Below, piece after piece: positions 1 through 8,957 of a stretch of 39,469 bases of DNA. Under the pieces are notes generated by a model that was not told the origin of the DNA, ran no database searches, and worked only from the letters and a program-made list of their open reading frames with translations. The DNA is from Lentisalinibacter sp037382365 (GTDB lineage Bacteria > Pseudomonadota > Gammaproteobacteria > Steroidobacterales > Woeseiaceae). Numbering within the stretch: the stretch's first letter is position 1; each line of letters begins with the position of its first letter. Location: the NCBI GenBank assembly GCA_037382365.1, contig JARRPZ010000029.1, forward strand, positions 1 through 39,469, written 5' to 3'. A program made the position numbers and the translations under genes.

Positions 1-506
1 CCCTGCGACGCGCCGCCGGAGACGGCGGCGGCCAGCAGGACGGAATAGACCAGTCCGCAGGGGATCCAGCCCCAGATCACGCCGAGTGCGAACGCATGCA
101 GCGGGGTTGTCGCGGGCAATAATCGCCCGGTCAGCGGTGCCAGACGCCGCCATCCGCGCGCGCCCCAGGCCTCGAAACGTCTCAGGGGATTCCAGCCGAA
201 GGCGAGCTGCAGACCGATGAGTACGATGACGAGGCCGAAGACCAGGCGCAGCAGGGGACCCCATTGCCGGATCCCGATCAGATCGCCGCTGGTCGCGCCG
301 GCGAACCCGGCTATCGTTCCCAGCACCACGTAGCCCGTCACCCGGCCGCCGTTGTAGGCGACGGCGAAGCCCGAACGGCCTGCGACGCCTTTCACGGCCG
401 TGTTGAGACCCAGCCATCCGGCGATACCGCCGCACATCGCGAGGCAATGGGTGGAGCCGAACAGCCCGGCGAGGAATGCGGCGACCAGTCCGCCGTCAGC
501 GTTCAT
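1..506 (-). CDS. Sulfite exporter TauE/SafE-family membrane protein (3' end outside window)
   Basis: Reading the minus strand from the ATG at 506 gives a hydrophobic protein that begins MNADGGLVAAFLAGLFGSTH followed by CLAMCGGIAGW, then several membrane spans and a second segment with GWIPCGLVYS. The GSTHC-x-x-MCGG and IPCGLVY signatures are those of the short TauE/SafE-like proteins (sometimes called cytochrome-biogenesis or copper-handling membrane proteins) that usually close ccoGHIS clusters. The start overlaps the end of ccoS by 11 bases, so it is probably translated with that operon. The paired Cys residues in membrane segments fit a metal or redox role in oxidase maturation, which is inference. 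The reading frame is open to the left edge, so the C-terminus is missing from view. Confidence 0.8.
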   Translation of the reverse strand, partial: MNADGGLVAAFLAGLFGSTHCLAMCGGIAGWLGLNTAVKGVAGRSGFAVAYNGGRVTGYVVLGTIAGFAGATSGDLIGIRQWGPLLRLVFGLVIVLIGLQLAFGWNPLRRFEAWGARGWRRLAPLTGRLLPATTPLHAFALGVIWGWIPCGLVYSVLLAAAVSGGASQ

Positions 507-681
507 CGACTCCTTCCTCGTCCTCGCGGGACGGCGGAGCCCGGTCGTCATCCATCACGACCCGCCACGCCGGCGTGTCCATGTCGTCGAACTGACCGCT
601 GCCCACTGCCCAGAAGAAGGCAGCGACCGCCACCAGCAGCAGTATCAGGCCGAGCGGTATCAATACGTAGAGCGTGCTCAC
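496..681 (-). CDS. ccoS: cbb3-type cytochrome oxidase assembly protein CcoS
   Basis: This is a 61-residue protein with one N-terminal membrane helix (about residues 3-25), a short linker containing GSGQFDDMDTPAWRVV, and a charged tail. The small size, the helix followed by the QFDD-x-[DE]-[TG]-P motif, and the position directly after the CcoI ATPase are diagnostic of CcoS. CcoS is needed for insertion of haem and copper into the cbb3 catalytic subunit CcoN in the inner membrane. The start codon overlaps the ccoI stop by four bases (ATGA), and the 3' end overlaps the start of the TauE/SafE-like gene, so translational coupling is likely. Confidence 0.93.
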   Translation of the reverse strand: MSTLYVLIPLGLILLLVAVAAFFWAVGSGQFDDMDTPAWRVVMDDDRAPPSREDEEGVDER

Positions 682-3173
682 GGGGAGGCCTCCAGTATCT
701 CCGGACGGGTGGCAGCCTCGTCCCCGCGCATACCTTCATCGATGCCCCTGCTCCTGCCCGTACCCCTGCGCAAGCGGAGGGCATTCAGGACCACCAGCAG
801 CGAACTCGCCGACATGCCGATGGCGGCCATCCAGGGTGCGAGGGTGCCGGAGGCGGCCAGGGGCACCGCCAGCAGGTTGTAGCCGATCGCCCAGCCGATA
901 TTCTGGCGTATGATGCGACGGGTGCGCCGGGCGACGTCCACGGCAGTCAGGAGCGGCGTCAGCGACTCTCCGAGCAGTACCGCGTCCGCGCTCGACTGGG
1001 CGAGAGTGGTGCCAGCTCCCATTGCAATGGACACATCCGCGCCGGCCAGTACCGGCGCATCGTTGATGCCGTCGCCGACCAGTGCCACCGTCTCCCCCGC
1101 GGACTGCATCGCGCGGACCCAGTCGAGTTTGTCCTCCGGACTGAGCGCGCCACGAGCGTCATCGACGCCGAGCGCGGCGGCGATGTCCCGGACGGTCTCG
1201 GGGCGGTCGCCGCTGGCGATGGCGCTGGTGATGCCCGCCTCGTGCAGCGCCGCGACGACCCGGGCCGCATCCTCGCGCGGCTGATCGCGCAATTCGAAAG
1301 CCGCCAGGCCCCGGCCGTCGTCCGTCCCGAGGAAGACGAGGGTGGCGGCCCGGTCGGCATCCAGTGCCGGCAGGGCGGCGAGCGCCCCGGTGCCGACGAA
1401 CTCCGCGGATCCGACCCGGTAACGCGTCCCGCCAATCGAGCCCTCCATGCCTCTGCCGGGCACCGGGCGAAGCTCCTCCGCCGGATCGCTGCGCCGCGGG
1501 AAGGCGCGGGCAACGGCGTGTTCCGAGCCGCTCTCGAGCCTTGCGGCGATGGCCAGATAGGCCTCCGCGTCGGCCGTACCCGCACCGGTCAGGACGTGGA
1601 TGCGCGTCAGCTCCGGGCGACCCCGGGTGAGCGTGCCGGTCTTGTCGAAAACCACCCGGTCGAAGCGGGAGAGGCCCTCGAGCGCCCGGGAGCGCACCAC
1701 CAGAATGCCACGATCGGCGAGCGCGGTATTGGCGGCGGCGAGCGCTGCCGGGGTGGCGAGCGAGAGCGCACACGGGCAGGTGACGACCAGCACGGCGAGG
1801 GCGGTCGGAAACGCGGCTGCGGGTTCGAGCCACCACCAGGTCAGTGCGACGGCGGCGGCGATGGCGAGTACACCCACGACGAACCAGCTGGCTACCCGGT
1901 CGGCGAGCACGGCGATGGCCGGCCTTTCGGCCTGGGCGCGCTCCAGCAGGCGGCCGATGGCGGCGAGCAGCGTGTCCTGTCCGACCCGCTCGGCGGTGAG
2001 GGTGAGCGCGCCGTCCAGGTTGATGCTGCCGGCCGTGACCGTATCGCCGGGCTCTTTCGCCACCGGGCGGGATTCGCCGGTGACCAGGGATTCGTCCACC
2101 GCGGCGCGTCCGCTGACGATCCGGGCATCGGCGGGCACGCGCTCGCCGGGTCGCAGCCGGAACCGGTCGCCGCTGCGCAGACGCACCACGGCCACGATTT
2201 CCTCCTCGTCGCCGATCAGGCGTCGGACGGTATCGGGCAGGAGTTGTCCGATCGCCGCGGATCGCTCCGTGGCACGGTGACGCGCGTTCATCTCGAGAAA
2301 CCGGCCCAGTGACAGGAAGAAAATGAACATGGTCGCCGAATCGAAATAGACCTCGCCGTGGCCGCTGACCGTGGCGTACACCGACGCCGCATAGGCGCTG
2401 CCGATGGCGATGGAGACCGGGAGGTCCATCCCGGGCCGGCCCGAGCGCAGTCCGCGCCAGGCGGATTGGAAGAATGGTCGTCCCGCGTACAACACGACGG
2501 GCGTGGTCACGATCAGACTCACCCAGACCAGGAAGCGACGCATCTCCGGTTCGATGCCCTGGAAGGCGCCCGCGTAAAGACCGATCGCGAACATCATCAC
2601 CTGCATCATGCCGATGCCGGCGACCAGCAGCCGCTTCAGCGCCTGACGCCGTTCGTGGTCACGTGGCGACCGGGATTCGCCGAGACTGCGGGGATGGGGG
2701 CGGTAACCCAGCCGCTCGACGGTGCCGAGGATCGCGCTGAATCGCGTCTCGTCGGGCCGCCAGACCACATGCAGGCGGGAAGACGCCGTGTTCACCGTGA
2801 TCTCCTCGATGCCGGGCAGACGCCCGAGCACGTTTTCCAGCAGCCAGCTGCACGCGCTGCAGTACAACCCCTCGACGTGCAGTACGGCTTCGCGGAGTCC
2901 GTCCGGACGCGCTGCCGTGAACAGCGGCAGGGTCTCGGGATCGTCGAAGCCACGCCAGTGACCGTCGTCACCCGGTGTTACCGCGGGCAGTTCGCCCGGC
3001 GGCTCTTCGCGGAAGCGATAATAGGCGTCGAGGCCCGACCCGGAGATCAGCTCCGCCACGGCTTTGCACCCGTGGCAGCACATCGGCCGGTCCGTACCGT
3101 CGATGCGCGCGGTCAGATCGAGGCCCGCGGGGACCGGCAGACCGCAGTGGTAGCAGGTGCGCTCGTCAGCCAT
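678..3173 (-). CDS. ccoI: Copper-exporting P1B-type ATPase CcoI for cbb3 oxidase assembly
   Basis: The protein has 831 residues. An N-terminal Cys-rich metal-binding region (C7, C10, C32, C33, C36) precedes a heavy-metal-associated domain with CSAC at 105-108. The P-type ATPase core follows: TGES at 365-368 (actuator), the membrane CPC copper motif at 466-468, the phosphorylated Asp in DKTGT at 510, and GDGIND near 660. The Cys-rich N-terminus plus a single HMA domain is the CcoI/FixI type, which supplies copper to CcoN rather than general copper export. One oddity: the nucleotide-domain SEHPxA motif reads SEHAVARAF (H552, A553), so the usual Pro is missing. The gene overlaps ccoH by 8 bases and ccoS by 4. 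Identity is secure from domains and context; effects of the Pro change are unknown. Confidence 0.95.
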   Translation of the reverse strand: MADERTCYHCGLPVPAGLDLTARIDGTDRPMCCHGCKAVAELISGSGLDAYYRFREEPPGELPAVTPGDDGHWRGFDDPETLPLFTAARPDGLREAVLHVEGLYCSACSWLLENVLGRLPGIEEITVNTASSRLHVVWRPDETRFSAILGTVERLGYRPHPRSLGESRSPRDHERRQALKRLLVAGIGMMQVMMFAIGLYAGAFQGIEPEMRRFLVWVSLIVTTPVVLYAGRPFFQSAWRGLRSGRPGMDLPVSIAIGSAYAASVYATVSGHGEVYFDSATMFIFFLSLGRFLEMNARHRATERSAAIGQLLPDTVRRLIGDEEEIVAVVRLRSGDRFRLRPGERVPADARIVSGRAAVDESLVTGESRPVAKEPGDTVTAGSINLDGALTLTAERVGQDTLLAAIGRLLERAQAERPAIAVLADRVASWFVVGVLAIAAAVALTWWWLEPAAAFPTALAVLVVTCPCALSLATPAALAAANTALADRGILVVRSRALEGLSRFDRVVFDKTGTLTRGRPELTRIHVLTGAGTADAEAYLAIAARLESGSEHAVARAFPRRSDPAEELRPVPGRGMEGSIGGTRYRVGSAEFVGTGALAALPALDADRAATLVFLGTDDGRGLAAFELRDQPREDAARVVAALHEAGITSAIASGDRPETVRDIAAALGVDDARGALSPEDKLDWVRAMQSAGETVALVGDGINDAPVLAGADVSIAMGAGTTLAQSSADAVLLGESLTPLLTAVDVARRTRRIIRQNIGWAIGYNLLAVPLAASGTLAPWMAAIGMSASSLLVVLNALRLRRGTGRSRGIDEGMRGDEAATRPEILEASP

Positions 3174-3737
3174 CGTCGCGCGGGCCGGCGGGCGTCAGCG
3201 TGCCGCTACCGTCCCGCTGCGAGACCTCTCCCGTCAGCCGCCAACCGTCCGCGGCATCGCCCAGCGATTCCACGGCCGCATACCAGCGTTCGCGCTGCGA
3301 CATCGGCGCGAGTCTGGCCCGGTAGGCGCCGTCTCCGGCCATCGGCGCCCGGGTCAGCACTATCTGCATGTCCTTGTCGGGCACCGTCGGATGGGACAGT
3401 TCGAGCAGCAGCGTATCCGGCCATCGCACGAGTCGCTCGCTCCCCGACTGCTGCAGGTGGACTTCCACCGCGCCTGCGCGCGCCTCGACGTCGAGTCGGC
3501 CGGCGAGGCCCAGGGACTGTGCCGTGTCAGCCATGCGGAATCGCCTTGCCGTGGTCTCCTCGATGCGGCTGTAATCGTCCACGACCAGGGAATCCGGTCG
3601 GGTGATCGCCAGAAAGATCGTGACCATACAGCCGACGACGGTCGCCGCCGGTACGGCGATGATGAACCAGGGCCAGAACTGGCGATACCAGGGCTCTGCG
3701 GCAGGGTCGTTGCGATCCATAGGGTGCCTCGCGGTCG

Positions 3738-3741
<4 letters not shown>
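3166..3741 (-). CDS. ccoH: FixH/CcoH-family cbb3 oxidase assembly protein
   Basis: This 191-residue protein has a short cytoplasmic start containing EPWYRQFWPWFIIAVPA, a single membrane helix (about 25-45), then a periplasmic domain rich in beta strands and ending in a Gly/Asp-rich tail. The W-x2-FWPW-F-x2-x-PA signature at the membrane entry is typical of FixH/CcoH. CcoH associates with CcoN and CcoP and stabilises the assembling oxidase. The ATG at 3741 overlaps the ccoG stop by four bases (ATGA). An internal ATG at 3720 (MDRNDPAAEPW) is an alternative start, but the coupled upstream one is preferred. Confidence 0.9.
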
Positions 3742-5135
<1,394 letters not shown>

Positions 5136-5149
5136 CAGTGTCTGTCCGT

Positions 5150-5458
5150 TCAGGTGTCGTCCGGACGGTGCTTCGGGTCACGCCGCATGAGCAGGAGCGT
5201 CGTGCTCGCCGCCCCGATGCCGATCGCCCAGAAGAAGAAGAACAAAGCCGCGTAGCCGCCCATACGGGATAGCTCCAGGGGCCAGTCCGCGGCATCGGCG
5301 AGGCGTGCCGGATCGAACACGGCGAAGAACAGCACGCTGGCGATGCAGGCGGTCAGGAACGACGTCCAGCCGACCGACATGACCTTGCGCAGGCCGCGGC
5401 TCCAGGTCACCGACTGCGGGCGATCCTGATTCGCCGTGCGACCTTCGGGCAGGTTCAT
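5150..5458 (-). CDS. Small two-helix membrane protein encoded between ccoP and ccoG
   Basis: I do not recognise a named family. The 102-residue product has a polar N-terminus, a helix around 30-48 (SFLTACIASVLFFAVF), a loop containing RMGGYAALFFFFWAIGIGAA, and a second helix around 68-92, then a positively charged tail rich in Arg, Lys and Asp. The start overlaps the ccoP stop by four bases (ATGA at 5455-5458), so it is almost certainly co-translated with the oxidase genes. The location between structural and assembly genes suggests an accessory role in cbb3 biogenesis or stability, but that is inference from context only. Confidence 0.8.
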   Translation of the reverse strand: MNLPEGRTANQDRPQSVTWSRGLRKVMSVGWTSFLTACIASVLFFAVFDPARLADAADWPLELSRMGGYAALFFFFWAIGIGAASTTLLLMRRDPKHRPDDT

Positions 5459-6369
5459 GGCGCGCCGGCCGCTCCGCCGCCGCTGCGGGACAGGCTGTAG
5501 ACGTAGGCCGCCAGAACATGTACCCGGTTCTCGCCGAGCAGGTCCTCGTGAGCGGGCATCACGCCCTGCCTGCCCTGCACGATGGTCTCGATGATCGCCT
5601 CGCGGCTCCCGCCGTACAGCCAGATATCGTCGGCCAGATTGGGAGCGCCGAGGGCCTGGTTACCGCGACCGTTGGGGCCGTGACACGCCGCACAGAGCAT
5701 CTGGAATTTTTGTCCCGCCGGGCTTTCCAGCGCCGTTTTCTCCGAATCCGTGCCGAGCTGGCGGATCATCCCGACCATGGCATCCAGTTCGTCCTCCGTG
5801 AAACTCGAGGCCCACGCGGGCATCACACCCTGGCGCCCCTGCAGGATGCTCGTCCTGATGCTCTGCGGATCGCCTCCGTAGAGCCAGTCATCGTCCGTCA
5901 GATTCGGGAAACTCGCGGCACCGCGGGCGGCCGAGCCGTGGCACATGGCGCAGTGATTGGCATAAAGGTTGCGTCCCACCTGCAACGCCTCGGGGTCGTT
6001 CGCCAGCTCCGCTATCGGTCGAGCGGCAAAGGCCTCGAAGATCGGCGCATAGCGGGCTTCCGCGGTCCGGATTTCCTTCTCGTACTGCTCGGTCTGGCTC
6101 CACCCCAGCAGGCCGTCGAATACCACGAGTCCCGGATACAGGGCGAGGTAGATGCCCGCAAAGAGGATGGTGAGATAGAACAGCATCAGCCACCATCTCG
6201 GCAGCGGCCGGTTCATTTCCTGCAGATCGCCGTCCCAGACGTGATGCGTGGTCTCGGTCTCCGCCGCTTCGCCCGGCCGGCGTCTCATGGTCCAGGCGAT
6301 CAGCCAGATGCAGGCGGCCAGGCTGAGTATCGTTGTGACGGCGACAAACCAACCCATCGATGCAGACAT
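5455..6369 (-). CDS. ccoP: cbb3-type cytochrome c oxidase subunit III (dihaem) CcoP
   Basis: The protein has 304 residues. Two N-terminal membrane helices flank the conserved segment VWDGDLQEMNRPLPRWW (about 44-60), the CcoP-specific stretch. Two periplasmic cytochrome c domains follow, with haem motifs CAMCH at 140-144 and CAACH at 226-230. Sixth ligands are likely the Met residues in the two GRQGVMPA segments. CcoP passes electrons from soluble cytochrome c to CcoO and CcoN. The start overlaps the ccoQ stop (ATGA), and the end overlaps the start of the small membrane protein. Confidence 0.96.
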   Translation of the reverse strand: MSASMGWFVAVTTILSLAACIWLIAWTMRRRPGEAAETETTHHVWDGDLQEMNRPLPRWWLMLFYLTILFAGIYLALYPGLVVFDGLLGWSQTEQYEKEIRTAEARYAPIFEAFAARPIAELANDPEALQVGRNLYANHCAMCHGSAARGAASFPNLTDDDWLYGGDPQSIRTSILQGRQGVMPAWASSFTEDELDAMVGMIRQLGTDSEKTALESPAGQKFQMLCAACHGPNGRGNQALGAPNLADDIWLYGGSREAIIETIVQGRQGVMPAHEDLLGENRVHVLAAYVYSLSRSGGGAAGAP

Positions 6370-6539
6370 CAGTTCGACTCCTTATTTTCCACCGGCGGCA
6401 GCTCGTCGTCCCCCAGCGGTAGTTTCGCGGCTTCCTCGAAGTCCCGGCGGCGTTTCGAGCTGTAGGCCCAGACCACCAGGGCGAGGAACAGGATCATCAA
6501 CAGAGCTGTCATGATCCCCCGGAAAGTATTGATATCCAT
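6369..6539 (-). CDS. ccoQ: cbb3-type cytochrome c oxidase subunit IV, CcoQ
   Basis: This short gene gives a 56-residue protein beginning MDINTFRGIMTALLMILFLA, then LVVWAYSSKRRRDFEEAAKLP and an acidic tail. One membrane helix followed by W-[AT]-Y-S-x-[KR] and a charged segment with F-x-E-A-A is the classical CcoQ/FixQ pattern. CcoQ stabilises the interaction of CcoP with the CcoNO core. The ATG at 6539 lies 7 bases after the ccoO stop, and the TGA overlaps the ccoP ATG by one base pair step (ATGA). Confidence 0.93.
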   Translation of the reverse strand: MDINTFRGIMTALLMILFLALVVWAYSSKRRRDFEEAAKLPLGDDELPPVENKESN

Positions 6540-6546
6540 GGTTCGA

Positions 6547-7158
6547 TCAACGCCTCGTCTGCAGATTCGTGCCGAGGCCCTGCAGATAGGCGATCAGTGC
6601 CTCCATCTCGGTACGGCCCTCGACCGCGGCACCCGCCCCGTCGATCTGCTCGTCCGTGTAGGGATCACCACCCACGTCTTTCAGCATGCGCATCTTGCGG
6701 GCGACCAACTCGCCGTCGACCATGCGCTCCGCCAGCCAGGGATAGCCCGGCATGTTCGATTCCGGGACCAGGTTGCGCGGATTCATGAGGTGCAGGTAAT
6801 GCCAGTCGTCACTGTATCGGCCGCCGACCCGCGCGAGGTCGGGCCCCGTGCGCTTCGAACCGAACTGGAACGGTCGGTCGTACACGCTCTCGCCGGCCAG
6901 GGAATAATGGCCGTAGCGCTCCGTCTCGCTGCGGAATGGCCGGACCTGCTGTGAATGGCAGACGTAGCAGCCTTCACGCACGTAGACGTCCCGGCCGGCC
7001 AGCTCCAGCGCCGGGTAGGGTTCGATGCCCTCGGCAGGTTCGTTGACCGCGGAAGAGGTCATCAGCGGGACGATCTCGACCAGCCCGCCGACACTGATCA
7101 CGGCGATGATCAATATGGTCATCAGGGTGATGTTTATCTCGACTTTCTCATGCGACAC
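6547..7158 (-). CDS. ccoO: cbb3-type cytochrome c oxidase subunit II (monohaem) CcoO
   Basis: The protein has 203 residues. A single N-terminal membrane anchor (about 8-32) is followed by a periplasmic cytochrome c domain with the haem motif CYVCH at 64-68, in the characteristic EGCYVCHSQQVRPF context, and the likely Met ligand in ESNMPGYPWL. The RTGPDLARVGGRYSDDWHYLHL segment is highly conserved in CcoO. It relays electrons from CcoP to the binuclear centre of CcoN. It starts 18 bases after the ccoN stop. The motif set and length leave little doubt. Confidence 0.97.
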   Translation of the reverse strand: MSHEKVEINITLMTILIIAVISVGGLVEIVPLMTSSAVNEPAEGIEPYPALELAGRDVYVREGCYVCHSQQVRPFRSETERYGHYSLAGESVYDRPFQFGSKRTGPDLARVGGRYSDDWHYLHLMNPRNLVPESNMPGYPWLAERMVDGELVARKMRMLKDVGGDPYTDEQIDGAGAAVEGRTEMEALIAYLQGLGTNLQTRR

Positions 7159-7176
7159 GTCGGATCTCCTCCTGAT

Positions 7177-8592
7177 TCACGCGGGCTGGCGGACCGGCAC
7201 GGGCCGGGGTTTCTCGCTCGCCACCGTCTTCCAGATGTTGTAGACCATGATCAGCATGCCGCTGAAGAACAGCAGCCCGCCGAGCAGCCGCAGTCCGTAG
7301 TACGGATAGGTGGCTTCCAGGCTCTCCACGAACGTGTAGGTGAGTGTCCCGTCGTCGTTCACGGCGCGCCACATCAGGCCCTGCATGACTCCCGCTATCC
7401 ACATCGACACGGTGTACAGCACGACGCCGATGGTGGACGTCCAGAAGTGCACGTCGATCAGCTTCGTGGAGTACATGGCTTCCCGGTTGAACAGCCGCGG
7501 TATCAGGTGATAGAGCGACCCGATGGTCATCATCGCGACCCAGCCGAGTGCACCGGAGTGCACGTGACCGATCGTCCAGTCGGTGTAATGAGACAGCGAA
7601 TTCACCGTCTTGATCGACATCATCGGTCCCTCGAAGGTGGACATTCCGTAGAAGGACAGCGAGACGATCATGAACTTGATGATCGGGTCGGTGCGCAGTT
7701 TGTGCCAGGCGCCGGAGAGCGTCATGATGCCGTTGATCATCCCGCCCCAGGACGGTGCCAGCAGCACCAGCGAGAAGACCATGCCCAGAGACTGGGCCCA
7801 GTCGGGCAGCGACGTGTAGTGCAGGTGATGGGGCCCCGCCCACATATAGATGGCGATCAGCGCCCAGAAGTGTACGACCGACAGCCGGTACGAGTAGATG
7901 GGGCGCTCGGCCTGCTTCGGCACGAAGTAGTACATCATCCCGAGAAAGCCGGCCGTGAGGAAGAAGCCGACCGCATTGTGGCCGTACCACCACTGCATCA
8001 TCGCATCGGTGACGCCGGTGTACACGGGGTACGACTTGGTGAGCGATACCGGGATGCTCAGGTTGTTGAATATGTGGAGCACCGCGATGGTCACGATGAA
8101 GGCCGCGTAGAACCAGTTGGCGACGTAGATGTGCCTGACCCGGCGCCGGCCGATGGTCACGAAGAAGACGATCGCGAAAGCGACCCACACGACGGCGATC
8201 AGCAGGTCGATCGGCCACTCCAGTTCCGCATATTCCTTCGACTGTGTGATGCCGAGGGGCAGGGTGATGGCGGCGAGGACGATGATCAGCTGCCAGCCCC
8301 AGAACGTGAAGGCGGCGAGCTTGTCGAAGGCGAGGCGTACGTGACAGGTCCGTTGCACCACGTAATAGGCGGTGGCGAACAGGGCGGATCCGCCGAACGC
8401 GAAGATGACGGCGTTCGTATGCAGCGGCCGCAGGCGGCTGTATGTCAGCCAGGGCAGGTCCAGATTCAGGGCGGGCCACAAGAGCTGCGCGGCGATGAAT
8501 ACGCCCACCAGCATCCCGACGACGCCCCAGACGACGGTCATGATCGCGAATTGACGCACGACCTTGTCGTTATAGGTTTCCCGGTTTTCCAT
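7177..8592 (-). CDS. ccoN: cbb3-type cytochrome c oxidase catalytic subunit I, CcoN
   Basis: From the ATG at 8592 the product has 471 residues with about 12 membrane helices. Visible ligands are H58 (low-spin haem b, RPLHTNAV), H205 in WWYGHNAVGF and H255/H256 in GPHHLHYTSLP (CuB), and H343/H345 in TIGHVHSGALGW (haem b3 and haem b). Y249 sits where the cross-linked catalytic Tyr of cbb3 oxidases lies. The enzyme reduces O2 to water and pumps protons with high oxygen affinity. The frame is open for 66 codons further upstream, but that extension is low-complexity, and AGGAACAG lies just before 8592, so the shorter start is chosen. It is the first gene of the operon, with a candidate FixJ-type site upstream at 8834-8852. 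Confidence 0.97.
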   Translation of the reverse strand: MENRETYNDKVVRQFAIMTVVWGVVGMLVGVFIAAQLLWPALNLDLPWLTYSRLRPLHTNAVIFAFGGSALFATAYYVVQRTCHVRLAFDKLAAFTFWGWQLIIVLAAITLPLGITQSKEYAELEWPIDLLIAVVWVAFAIVFFVTIGRRRVRHIYVANWFYAAFIVTIAVLHIFNNLSIPVSLTKSYPVYTGVTDAMMQWWYGHNAVGFFLTAGFLGMMYYFVPKQAERPIYSYRLSVVHFWALIAIYMWAGPHHLHYTSLPDWAQSLGMVFSLVLLAPSWGGMINGIMTLSGAWHKLRTDPIIKFMIVSLSFYGMSTFEGPMMSIKTVNSLSHYTDWTIGHVHSGALGWVAMMTIGSLYHLIPRLFNREAMYSTKLIDVHFWTSTIGVVLYTVSMWIAGVMQGLMWRAVNDDGTLTYTFVESLEATYPYYGLRLLGGLLFFSGMLIMVYNIWKTVASEKPRPVPVRQPA

Positions 8593-8806
8593 AGCGCTGT
8601 TCCTGTGTGTTGGTCTGGCGCGCATACGCCCCGCGGCGATGAGCTGCCCGGTAAGACCGAACGTGCCACCGCACGCCCCAGGCGGCCAATGGCCTCTGGG
8701 CATCTGCTCGTCTTCGGTGGTTGGGGAGCGGCCCCGGGGAGCGGGCGTGCAACCGATCGGCCGCGATGGCCGACAGGGCCCTCCCGTCACGCACCTGCGT
8801 CTGAGG

Positions 8807-8852
8807 ATGATCCGGGAGACACCTGGAGTGCTCCATCTGTAATTGTACCTAT
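8807..8852 (-). promoter_or_regulatory. Candidate FixJ-type site plus -10 for the cco operon
   Basis: On the minus strand, ATAGGTACAATTACAGATG (8852 to 8834) matches the recurring 19-base motif at TAGGTA, at C14 and at the closing AT-G. After 21 bases comes GATCAT (8812 to 8807), 4 of 6 matches to the sigma-70 -10 hexamer. The spacing is the same as at the other sites in this window. There is no good -35, as expected for an activator-dependent promoter. Function is inferred from recurrence and spacing only. Confidence 0.5.
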
Positions 8853-8875
8853 CGCATCAGCGGTTCCGGCCACAC

Positions 8876-8921
8876 GCTGCGGGCGTAGCGTATTGAAAGC
8901 CCGGCGCCGGGAGTTCCTAAT
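8876..8921 (+). promoter_or_regulatory. Weak candidate FixJ-type half-site plus -10 for the first usp gene
   Basis: The segment 8876-8894 keeps only the 3' half of the motif (GCGTATT at 8888-8894), not the CTAGGTA half. CCTAAT at 8916-8921 is a 4 of 6 match to a -10 hexamer and lies 21 bases after the half-site, the same spacing as at the stronger sites. The usp start codon is 37 bases further on. This is the weakest member of the set. Confidence 0.3.
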
Positions 8922-8957
8922 GGGGGGCGGTCGACTGGCAGCGAGGAGGACGGTGGC

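Larger units (their letters stand above)
8593..8957. other. Divergent intergenic region between ccoN and the first usp gene
   Basis: This 365-base stretch has no convincing gene. It holds two candidate divergent promoters (8807-8852 towards ccoN; 8876-8921 towards usp) and a perfect GC palindrome CCCGGCGCCGGG at 8900-8911. About 205 bases lie between the ccoN-side -10-like hexamer and the ccoN start, which would give a long leader. I looked for an FNR/ANR box (TTGAT-N4-ATCAA) and did not find a good one. Confidence 0.6.

Noticed and set aside
264..2312. 682-codon open frame on the plus strand opposite ccoI and ccoS
   Set aside because: It is antisense to a gene with all P-type ATPase motifs; its product is Arg/Gly/His-rich with no domain, a common effect of high GC.
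8900..8911. CCCGGCGCCGGG palindrome as a terminator
   Set aside because: No loop and no T-run; similar GC palindromes occur by chance in such DNA (another GCGCCGGCGC stretch is near 9971).
8593..8957. FNR/ANR box upstream of ccoN
   Set aside because: No good TTGAT-N4-ATCAA match was seen; TGATGCGAT-type fragments do not form the palindrome.
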